A stretch of DNA of 5,269 nucleotides from JAAYCI01 sp964370195 (GTDB taxonomy: Bacteria; Bacillota; Clostridia; Oscillospirales; Ruminococcaceae). The notes under the pieces were generated by a model that was not told the origin of the DNA, ran no database searches, and saw nothing but the letters and a program-made list of their open reading frames with translations. This document shows, in pieces, positions 1-5,269 of the stretch. Both the position numbers and the translations under genes were made by a program. The stretch's first letter is position 1. The number at the start of each line of letters is the position of its first letter. The stretch spans positions 1-5,269 of the forward strand of contig CAYJIH010000083.1 of NCBI GenBank assembly GCA_964370195.1. The letters are read 5' to 3'.

Positions 1-50
1 ACGACCCTGCGGTTAACAGCCGCATGCTCTACCAACTGAGCTATTGAGGA
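1..50 (-). tRNA. tRNA-Asn (anticodon GTT), 3' end cut by window edge
   Basis: On the minus strand the sequence folds as the 5' part of a tRNA. The 5' acceptor strand TCCTCAA is at 50-44. The D arm is GCTC (41-38), loop AGTTGGTA, GAGC (29-26). The anticodon stem TGCGG (24-20) pairs fully with CCGCA (12-8) around the loop CTGTTAA, with anticodon GTT at 17-15, which reads the asparagine codons AAC and AAU. The variable loop starts with GGGTC (7-3); the T arm, the 3' acceptor strand and any CCA lie outside the window. The D-loop carries the usual GG pair and the anticodon loop has U33 and a purine at 37. The cloverleaf is standard as far as it can be seen. It is transcribed away from the protein genes, from its own promoter at about 107-135. 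Confidence 0.95.
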
Positions 51-106
51 ATATGTATTGTGCAAGTGAGGAGGTTTTGTGTCCTGTACCCCTCAGCACC
101 TTACGT

Positions 107-135
107 AGTATACCACATCCATTTCAAAGATGCAA
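107..135 (-). promoter_or_regulatory. Sigma-A-type promoter for the tRNA-Asn gene
   Basis: Read on the minus strand, a -35 box TTGCAT (135-130) and a -10 box TATACT (112-107) are separated by exactly 17 bp. The -10 matches the consensus at 5 of 6 positions and the -35 at 4 of 6. Transcription would begin near position 100, about 50 nt before the tRNA 5' end, so RNase P would trim a short leader. An A-rich plus-strand tract (T-rich on the minus strand) at 140-153 lies just upstream of the -35 and could act as an UP element. The call rests on sequence match only. Confidence 0.6.
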
Positions 136-154
136 TAGGAAAATGAAAAAAAAC

Positions 155-183
155 TTGCGAAATTTTCTTTGGCGTGCTAAACT
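155..183 (+). promoter_or_regulatory. Sigma-A-type extended -10 promoter for comM and the downstream genes
   Basis: A -35 box TTGCGA (155-160) and a -10 box TAAACT (178-183) have 17-bp spacing. The TG at 175-176 gives the extended -10 motif TGCTAAACT, which Bacillota sigma-A holoenzyme often uses. The A-rich tract at 140-153 directly upstream could serve as an UP element. The predicted start site is near 190, giving a leader of about 40 nt before the comM start at 233. This is the only good promoter seen upstream of the four plus-strand genes and is therefore the likely main promoter of the cluster. The site is predicted by pattern only. Confidence 0.55.
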
Positions 184-220
184 TTATGTAAAGGATCGTG
201 GCGAAGTATAACTTAGTGGC

Positions 221-226
221 AGGAGG
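221..226 (+). promoter_or_regulatory. Ribosome binding site that decides the comM start
   Basis: AGGAGG is a perfect Shine-Dalgarno core. It directly abuts the GTG at 227, leaving no spacer, but lies 6 nt before the in-frame GTG at 233. Normal spacing is about 5-9 nt, so this site supports initiation at 233. Confidence 0.8.
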
Positions 227-232
227 GTGCCG

Positions 233-1765
233 GTGTTTTCAAAGCTAAACAGCTTAGGGGTAACAGCACTGGATGGCTTTTTGGTGACCACAGAGGTGGA
301 TGTTTCGGGAGGCTTGCCGCAGTTTTCGGTGGTGGGCTTGCCGGATAGTGCCGTAAAAGAAGCCACAGATCGTGTGCGCAGTGCACTAAAGAACTTGGGA
401 TTTGAATTTCCGGCCAGCAGAATAACAGTGAACTTAGCACCGGCAGATGTGAAAAAAACCGGTGCTGTTTATGATTTGCCCATTTTACTTAGTGTTTTGT
501 CGGCCAGCAAGCAAATAGGCCCCTTGCCACAAGATAGCGCTTTTGTGGGCGAACTTAGCTTAAATGGAGAGGTGCGCCCGGTGCCGGGTGTGTTGCCCAT
601 GGTGCAAGCGTGCCATATTCATGGAATTCAAAAAGTGTTTCTTCCACAAAAAAACGCGAAAGAAGCGGCGTTGTGCCACGGTATACAGGTGTATCCGGTG
701 GCACATGCAAGTGATGTGCTTGACCATTTGGAGGGAGAAACGAAGCTTTTGCCGATTGCGCCAACGAACCTGGATTTAGAAGGCACCGTGGCCCATGGGC
801 TGGATTTTGCCGATGTGTTTGGCCAACCGGAAGCACGCAGGGCCATGGAGATTGCTGCGGTGGGTTTGCATAATGTATTGCTTATTGGGGCGCCGGGGTC
901 GGGCAAAAGTATGTTGGCAAAGCGTTTGCCTGGCATTTTACCACCTATGACTTTTAAGCAGGCGCTGGAAGTGAATGAGATTTATTCTGTTTTGGGCTTG
1001 CTTTGCCAAAAAGAAGATGTCCCATTTATTACACAGCGCCCATTTCGCAGCCCGCACAGCAGTGTGAGCGCGCAAAGCTTGATAGGAGGCGGCTCTGTAC
1101 CACGGCCCGGAGAGATTAGTCTTGCAAATCATGGGGTGCTGTTTTTAGATGAGTTGCCGGAGTTCCAGCGCAACACGCTGGAGATGTTGCGCCAGCCAAT
1201 GGAGGATGGGCGGGTGTCTATCAGCCGTGTATATGGTAAGGCCAGTTATCCCAGCCGGTTTATGCTTGTTGCAGCCATGAACCCTTGTCCGTGTGGAAAC
1301 TATGGCCACCCAACCAAAGAGTGCCGTTGTCCATCTGGTGCGATGGAGCGGTATTTAAACCGTGTGAGTGGGCCGCTTTTGGATCGAATCGATTTGCATG
1401 TGGACGTGCAGCCGGTGAGTTTTGAGGCGCTAAACCAAAGTGTGGCGCAAGAGAGCAGTGAGGCAATTCGTGCCCGTGTTTTGAAGGCACGGTGGTTTCA
1501 AGTGGAAAGAAGTGAAAAAAAGCAACGGGTGCCCAATGCGCATTTGCAAGGCGACGATTTACGAAAGTATTGTAAGTTAACATCAAAGGCGAAAGATACG
1601 TTGAAGTTGGCTTTTGAACGTTTGTCTCTGTCGGCTAGAGGGTATGACCGTGTATTGCGTGTGAGCCGCACAATTGCCGATTTGGATGCTTGTAGTGAAA
1701 TTGACACCGTCCATGTGGCAGAGGCTGTGCAGTATCGTAGTTTGGATAGAAAATATTGGGCATAA
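233..1765 (+). CDS. comM: ComM/YifB-family Mg-chelatase-like AAA+ ATPase
   Basis: This is a cytoplasmic ATPase of the YifB/ComM family. ComM in transformable bacteria is a ring-shaped helicase that drives branch migration of incoming single-stranded DNA; in non-competent bacteria the role is less clear. With the GTG start at 233 the protein has 510 residues, the usual family length. Domains in order are an N-terminal ChlI-like domain (about 1-120, including VVGLPDSAVKE), an AAA+ core (about 185-395) with Walker A GAPGSGKS at 219-226 and Walker B VLFLDE at 302-307, a four-cysteine cluster C352/C354/C364/C366, and a C-terminal Mg-chelatase domain ending near SLDRKYW. The start at 233 is preferred over the in-frame GTG at 227 because AGGAGG ends at 226 and because family members begin directly with a MLAK-like stretch matching MFSKLNSL. 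All motifs are intact. It is followed after 37 nt by dgt and is probably cotranscribed with it. The family call is very secure; a role in transformation here is inferred. Confidence 0.95.
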   Translation: MFSKLNSLGVTALDGFLVTTEVDVSGGLPQFSVVGLPDSAVKEATDRVRSALKNLGFEFPASRITVNLAPADVKKTGAVYDLPILLSVLSASKQIGPLPQDSAFVGELSLNGEVRPVPGVLPMVQACHIHGIQKVFLPQKNAKEAALCHGIQVYPVAHASDVLDHLEGETKLLPIAPTNLDLEGTVAHGLDFADVFGQPEARRAMEIAAVGLHNVLLIGAPGSGKSMLAKRLPGILPPMTFKQALEVNEIYSVLGLLCQKEDVPFITQRPFRSPHSSVSAQSLIGGGSVPRPGEISLANHGVLFLDELPEFQRNTLEMLRQPMEDGRVSISRVYGKASYPSRFMLVAAMNPCPCGNYGHPTKECRCPSGAMERYLNRVSGPLLDRIDLHVDVQPVSFEALNQSVAQESSEAIRARVLKARWFQVERSEKKQRVPNAHLQGDDLRKYCKLTSKAKDTLKLAFERLSLSARGYDRVLRVSRTIADLDACSEIDTVHVAEAVQYRSLDRKYWA

Positions 1766-1802
1766 CGATAGAGGTTGACAACGGACATAAAGGAGATGTG
1801 GC

Positions 1803-2801
1803 ATGGATGTTCGCATGAGAAGTGAGCAGATTGAAAAAGAAAGTCTTTCTTCTGTAGCCACACTAAGTGCCAACAGTAAAGGGCGCAAAAGTGAGGAAGC
1901 ACAGTGCCCGCTGCGCACCATTTTTCAACGAGACCGAGATCGTATAATCCACTGTAAGGCGTTTCGGCGCCTGAAACAGAAAACACAAGTGTTTTTGTCG
2001 CCAACGGGCGACCATTACCGTACGCGTTTAACACATACACTAGAGGTAAGCCAAATTGGGCGCACCATTGCAAGGGCGCTTCGGTTGAATGAGGATTTAA
2101 CAGAGGCCATTGCCTTAGGGCATGATTTAGGGCATACGCCGTTTGGCCATGCAGGCGAGCGAACATTGAATGAATTGAATCCAAACGGGTTTAAACACAA
2201 TGAACAAAGTGTGCGTGTGGTGGAATGCTTGGAAAAGGATCATCAAGGCCTCAACTTAAGTTATGAAGTGCTGGACGGTATGGCTTGCCACACTGGGAAA
2301 AAGTGGGGAGACACACCAGAGGCGTGCATTGTGCGTTATGCAGACCGAATTGCATATTTGAACCATGATATAGAGGATGCCATTACAGCAAAGGTGCTTT
2401 GCGAAAAAGAGTTGCCAAGTGAGGTGACATCTGTGCTTGGTAGCTCAAAAAACCAGCGCATTACTACATTGATTACTTCTCTTGTGGAACATACAAATGG
2501 TGCAGAATTGGCGATGGATCCGTGTGTGGAGCATGCATTTTTAGGTTTGCGCTCTTTTATGTTTGCCCACGTTTATACAAACAAAAAAGCAAAATCGGAA
2601 GAGGCAAAAGCACAACAACTTTTAACAAAGCTATACGATTTCTTTTTAGAGAACCCGGGCAAGATGCCGCGATTTTATCGAGACATCATAAAAAAAGAGG
2701 GGCTGCACCAGGCGGTGACAGATTATTTATCTGGCATGAGTGATGATTATGCCATTTATATGTTTGAAACACTGTATTTGCCTAAAAAATGGACAAGATA
2801 A
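1803..2801 (+). CDS. dgt: Deoxyguanosinetriphosphate triphosphohydrolase-like protein (HD domain, type 2)
   Basis: This cytoplasmic HD-superfamily metalloenzyme belongs to the dGTPase/SAMHD1-like group, which splits dNTPs into deoxynucleoside and triphosphate and so limits dNTP pools. The 332 residues fit the shorter type 2 subfamily of Bacillota. Visible signatures are FQRDRDRIIH (41-50), FRRLKQKTQVF (54-64), GDHYRTRLTHTLEV (69-82), ALGHDLGHTPFGHAGE (104-119), KHNEQSVRVVE (131-141) and RYADRIAYLNHDIEDA (178-193). The expected metal ligands are H78, H107, D108 and D181, with H111 and H116 also conserved in the family. The C-terminal part includes YLSGMSDDYA, a typical ending. The ATG at 1803 lies 7 nt after AAAGGAG (1789-1795); the next in-frame ATG is at 1815 and is less well placed. 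It stands 37 nt after comM and 18 nt before dnaG. True substrate preference and allosteric nucleotide control cannot be read from sequence, and many type 2 members are not specific for dGTP. Confidence 0.95.
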   Translation: MDVRMRSEQIEKESLSSVATLSANSKGRKSEEAQCPLRTIFQRDRDRIIHCKAFRRLKQKTQVFLSPTGDHYRTRLTHTLEVSQIGRTIARALRLNEDLTEAIALGHDLGHTPFGHAGERTLNELNPNGFKHNEQSVRVVECLEKDHQGLNLSYEVLDGMACHTGKKWGDTPEACIVRYADRIAYLNHDIEDAITAKVLCEKELPSEVTSVLGSSKNQRITTLITSLVEHTNGAELAMDPCVEHAFLGLRSFMFAHVYTNKKAKSEEAKAQQLLTKLYDFFLENPGKMPRFYRDIIKKEGLHQAVTDYLSGMSDDYAIYMFETLYLPKKWTR

Positions 2802-2807
2802 AAAGAG

Positions 2808-2815
2808 AGGGGGTG
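2808..2815 (+). promoter_or_regulatory. Ribosome binding site for the GTG start of dnaG
   Basis: AGGGGGTG differs by one base from the extended Shine-Dalgarno sequence AGGAGGTG and ends 4 nt before the GTG at 2820, with its GAGG core ending 9 nt before it. It sits in the 18-nt gap after the dgt stop. No such site precedes the later in-frame ATG at 2850, so the GTG start is supported. Confidence 0.6.
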
Positions 2816-2819
2816 CGCT

Positions 2820-4580
2820 GTGGGCATTCCAAAAGAGTATATTGCCGAAATGTCGCGGCGCATCGATATCAGTGAGCTGATTGGCAGTTACGTGCCCCTA
2901 AAACGGGCCGGCCGATTGGAAAAAGGGCTTTGCCCGTTTCACAACGAAAAAAGCCCCTCGTTTACTGTATACCCTGACAGCCAGAGTTTTTATTGTTTTG
3001 GCTGCGGTGCCGGTGGGGACGGCGTGAGTTTTATCATGCGGATGCAGAACTTGGAATATGGTGAAGCCGTGCGTTACTTGGCATCTCGTCTTGGCATGCC
3101 GTTGCCAAACGAAGACGATCAAACGGCAAAACAGCGCACGCGTATCTTGGCCATCAACCGTGAAAGTGCACGTTATTATGCACAGCAGTTGAATGAAGAG
3201 GCGGGCGGCCGGGCACGAGCCTATTTGCGCACGCGCGCATTAAGTGATAAAATAATCAGGCGGTTTGGTCTTGGATATGCGCCGGATGCATTTGGAAGCT
3301 TGCGCGACCATTTAAAACAGCAGGGCTTTCAAGAGGCAGAGCTGCTGCTGGCCGGTGTGTGCAAAAAAAGTGAAAAAGGCGGAATTTACGATGCATTTCG
3401 TGGTAGGATTATATTTCCTATCATGGATTTGCGTGGCAATGTTATAGCCTTTGGTGGGCGCAAAATGGCCGAAGATGATTTTGGGCCTAAATATTTAAAC
3501 AGTGCCGAAACAAGGGTGTTTCAAAAAAGCAAAACGCTATATGCTATGAACATTGTAAAAAAAAGTATTTCAAAGAGGTATTTGCTGGCAGAGGGGTACA
3601 TGGATGTCATCAGTTTACACCAAGCCGGGTTTGATACAGCACTTGCCAGCCTTGGCACCGCCATTACAGACGAGCAGGCACGCTTGATTGCAAACCATGC
3701 GGATGAGGTTGTGATTTGTTATGATGCAGACGAAGCAGGGCAAAAGGCAACGGTGAAGGCCATTGGGAAATTTGGCCACACTGACATTAAGGTGCGTGTT
3801 TTGAATTTGCCAGGGGCGAAAGACCCGGACGAATTTATTCGAAAAAATGGAAAAGAGCGTTTTGAGGCGCTGTTGGATGGCAGTAAAAATGCACTGGAGT
3901 ATGAACTGCACAAAGCGAGAAGCAACGTGGATCTTACGATGGCAGACGGCCGCGCAGCGTACTTGAAATCTGCCATTGAAATATTGGTTACAGAGGCGGG
4001 CCCTGTGGAGCGGGATATTTATGCAGGGCAGTTGGCGCAGCAAACGGATGTGGGGAAAGAGGCCATTATTAAGCAACTCGAAACGGCCATACGACAACGG
4101 CAAAGGCGCATGAAAAAGCGACGTGAGGAAAAAATGCGCGAAGAGGGTGTGGCGGCCGGCATACATTTGCCGTATCAGCTGCGCAGTGAAAAAGCGATTG
4201 GCATTGTGTTTGCCGAGCAGCAATTGATGGCGGCACTGCTAAAAAATCCAGAGGATTTTATACGGCCGGTACGGACAAGGTTGACAGTGGATATGTTGGT
4301 TTCTGATGAAATGAAAGCGGTGTATCAGCAAATTATACAAGCGGCTGATGCAGGGCTTCCACTAGATTTGTCTTTACTTTCTGAGCAATTGGAGGAGAAG
4401 ACCATCAATTTGATGGGGCGGATTTTGGCTTTAAACCATGACATCGGCTTTACAAAGGAGGATGTGGAGTTGTTTTTGCACAGGGTGGAAGAAGGCGGCA
4501 ACAGCCCGTTACAAGTGTCTGAAATGAACGAAGGTGATTTTCGGCAGTACTTTGAACAAAAAAGAGAGTGCAAAGAGTGA
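2820..4580 (+). CDS. dnaG: DNA primase DnaG
   Basis: This primase synthesises the short RNA primers for Okazaki fragments and for fork start, working with the replicative helicase at the fork. The 586 residues are a normal length. Domains in order are a CHC2 zinc-binding domain with ligands C38, H41, C59 and C62 (CPFH and CFGC); the RNA polymerase core with basic motif GRIIFPIMDLRGNVIAFGGR (195-214); the TOPRIM fold with AEGYMDV (E258, catalytic) and YDADEAG (D302 and D304, metal ligands); a very charged linker at about 424-442; and a C-terminal helicase-interaction domain (about 462-560) starting near AEQQLMAALLKNPEDF. The GTG start is chosen because MGIPKEYIAE aligns with the usual DnaG N-terminus and a Shine-Dalgarno site precedes it; starting at the ATG at 2850 would lose part of the first helix. 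It lies 18 nt after dgt and 73 nt before rpoD, the standard dnaG-rpoD pair. All catalytic and zinc residues are present. Confidence 0.98.
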   Translation: MGIPKEYIAEMSRRIDISELIGSYVPLKRAGRLEKGLCPFHNEKSPSFTVYPDSQSFYCFGCGAGGDGVSFIMRMQNLEYGEAVRYLASRLGMPLPNEDDQTAKQRTRILAINRESARYYAQQLNEEAGGRARAYLRTRALSDKIIRRFGLGYAPDAFGSLRDHLKQQGFQEAELLLAGVCKKSEKGGIYDAFRGRIIFPIMDLRGNVIAFGGRKMAEDDFGPKYLNSAETRVFQKSKTLYAMNIVKKSISKRYLLAEGYMDVISLHQAGFDTALASLGTAITDEQARLIANHADEVVICYDADEAGQKATVKAIGKFGHTDIKVRVLNLPGAKDPDEFIRKNGKERFEALLDGSKNALEYELHKARSNVDLTMADGRAAYLKSAIEILVTEAGPVERDIYAGQLAQQTDVGKEAIIKQLETAIRQRQRRMKKRREEKMREEGVAAGIHLPYQLRSEKAIGIVFAEQQLMAALLKNPEDFIRPVRTRLTVDMLVSDEMKAVYQQIIQAADAGLPLDLSLLSEQLEEKTINLMGRILALNHDIGFTKEDVELFLHRVEEGGNSPLQVSEMNEGDFRQYFEQKRECKE

Positions 4581-4590
4581 GACTGAACAG

Positions 4591-4617
4591 TTGATGGTGT
4601 GAACGAAACGGAATAAT
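4591..4617 (+). promoter_or_regulatory. Weak candidate promoter ahead of rpoD
   Basis: In the 73-nt gap between dnaG and rpoD, TTGATG (4591-4596, 4 of 6 matches to a -35 box) is followed after 15 bp by AATAAT (4612-4617, 5 of 6 matches to a -10 box). The spacing is 2 bp shorter than ideal, so activity may be weak or absent. It would start transcription near 4624, about 30 nt before the rpoD ATG. Extra promoters in or near dnaG that boost sigma factor synthesis are known in other macromolecular synthesis operons, which is why the site is listed. Confidence 0.25.
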
Positions 4618-4653
4618 CGAAGGCCACGTGCGGGCTAAATGAAGGAGACGGCT

Positions 4654-5269
4654 ATGGCAGATAAAAAGAACGTCATACAAGATTTGGTGGAAACCGGAAA
4701 ACGCAACCAGCGCTTAACGGTAAAAGAAGTGAATGATGCACTGGAAGAAATTGGGTTTGATGTTGAACAGGTAGACAAGCTGTATGAAACATTGGATAGC
4801 TTGAATATTGAAATTGTGGAAGAACAAGACCCAGACAGCAAAGAATTTACTTTAACAGAAGATAGTGTGGATCAGTTTGAAAGCGAATTATCGGCCGAAG
4901 GTGTTTCTATCGACGACCCCGTGAAGGTGTATTTGAAAGAAATTGGCCGTGTTCCGCTTCTTTCTAGTGAAGATGAAGTGGAGCTGGCGATTGAAATTGC
5001 CAAAGGTGGGCCAAGTGGCGAAATTGCTAAAAAAAGGTTGTCCGAGGCGAACTTACGGCTGGTGGTTTCGATTGCCAAACGTTATGTGGGGCGCGGCATG
5101 CAGTTTTTAGATTTAATTCAAGAGGGCAACTTGGGTTTGATCAAAGCGGTTGAGAAATTCGACTATACAAAAGGGTTTAAGTTTTCTACATATGCCACAT
5201 GGTGGATTCGTCAAGCCATTACACGTGCCATTGCAGACCAAGCGCGTACCATTCGCATTCCGGTGCATA
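4654..5269 (+). CDS. rpoD: RNA polymerase primary sigma factor RpoD/SigA, 3' end cut by window edge
   Basis: This is the main vegetative sigma factor, which directs RNA polymerase to -35/-10 promoters. The ATG at 4654 lies 6 nt after AAGGAG (4642-4647), and the frame stays open for 205 codons to the window end without a stop. Visible parts are a region 1.1-like segment (about 18-56, LTVKEVNDALEEIGFDVEQ), an acidic linker (about 56-86), region 1.2 (about 87-118, DDPVKVYLKEIGRVPLLS), and regions 2.1-2.4 (about 131-205). The last include EANLRLVVSIAKRYVGRGM, FLDLIQEGNLGLIKAVEKFD, the -10 melting and recognition part KFSTYATWWIRQAITRAIADQ, and the start of region 3 (RTIRIPVH). The short, SigA-like N-terminus without the large non-conserved insert of proteobacterial RpoD points to a Gram-positive type. 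A short GGPSG stretch (118-122) links region 1.2 to 2.1. Regions 3 and 4 lie beyond the window. As the gene after dnaG it is the primary, not an alternative, sigma factor. Confidence 0.97.
   Translation, partial: MADKKNVIQDLVETGKRNQRLTVKEVNDALEEIGFDVEQVDKLYETLDSLNIEIVEEQDPDSKEFTLTEDSVDQFESELSAEGVSIDDPVKVYLKEIGRVPLLSSEDEVELAIEIAKGGPSGEIAKKRLSEANLRLVVSIAKRYVGRGMQFLDLIQEGNLGLIKAVEKFDYTKGFKFSTYATWWIRQAITRAIADQARTIRIPVH

Noticed and set aside
207..212. TATAAC as an alternative -10 box for comM
   Set aside because: It matches 5 of 6 but has no -35 at the right distance, and it would leave only about 14 nt of leader overlapping the ribosome binding site. The 155-183 promoter is better.
1774..1804. 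TTGACA (1775-1780), a perfect -35 box inside the dyad GTTGACAAC, as a possible dgt promoter
   Set aside because: No acceptable -10 follows at 16-18 bp (the best is TGGCAT, 3 of 6), and the downstream bases are the ribosome binding site and start codon. The dyad has a one-base centre and cannot form an RNA hairpin.
1498..2184. 228-codon open frame on the minus strand across the comM-dgt junction
   Set aside because: It lies opposite two strongly conserved genes, has no recognisable domain and no supporting context; it reads as a shadow of their codon pattern.
3557..3564. Run of eight A in dnaG as a programmed slippage site
   Set aside because: The run encodes ordinary lysines in a conserved region, and the normal frame continues intact through the catalytic residues. 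There is no sign that a shifted product is used.
3615..4223. 202-codon open frame on the minus strand inside dnaG
   Set aside because: It is fully antisense to the conserved TOPRIM and linker coding region, and its translation resembles no family I know.
4621..4636. Possible hairpin or CACGTG operator ahead of rpoD
   Set aside because: Only a 3-4 bp stem can form around a 7-nt loop and no U tract follows. A six-base palindrome alone is too common to call.
233..5269. Mobile element, defence system, CRISPR array or riboswitch
   Set aside because: No direct-repeat arrays, terminal inverted repeats, integrase or transposase genes, or long structured leaders were seen. Every stretch over 300 bases is covered by a conserved housekeeping gene.

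Overview
This window looks like a chromosomal housekeeping segment from a member of the Bacillota, most likely a Clostridia-type anaerobe. The grounds are the gene order dgt-dnaG-rpoD, strong Shine-Dalgarno sites, two GTG starts, moderate GC, a compact sigma-A-like RpoD N-terminus and near-consensus sigma-A promoters. Genus or species cannot be told from the sequence alone.

Layout. Positions 1-50 hold the 5' two-thirds of a tRNA-Asn(GTT) gene on the minus strand, cut by the left edge. Positions 51-232 are a divergent intergenic region with one promoter reading left into the tRNA and one reading right into the protein genes; an A-rich tract lies between their -35 boxes. From 233 to the right edge, four genes lie on the plus strand: comM/yifB (AAA+ ATPase), dgt (HD-domain dNTP triphosphohydrolase, type 2), dnaG (primase) and the first 205 codons of rpoD (main sigma factor, cut by the right edge). 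The gaps between them are 37, 18 and 73 nt and hold no recognisable factor-independent terminator, so they look like one transcription unit. The last gap has a weak candidate for an extra rpoD promoter.

How the genes fit together. dnaG-rpoD is the core of the classical macromolecular synthesis operon, which joins replication priming to transcription initiation. As is common in Clostridia, a dNTP triphosphohydrolase stands upstream instead of rpsU, which could tie dNTP pool control to priming (inference). ComM, a branch-migration helicase used in integrating transforming DNA in the species where it has been studied, heads the cluster; this is a less usual neighbour for it than dprA.

I found no previously undescribed system. 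All four proteins belong to well-known families, with their key motifs intact. What is worth a second look is modest: the true comM start, the paired divergent promoters, the comM linkage, and a possible rpoD promoter.
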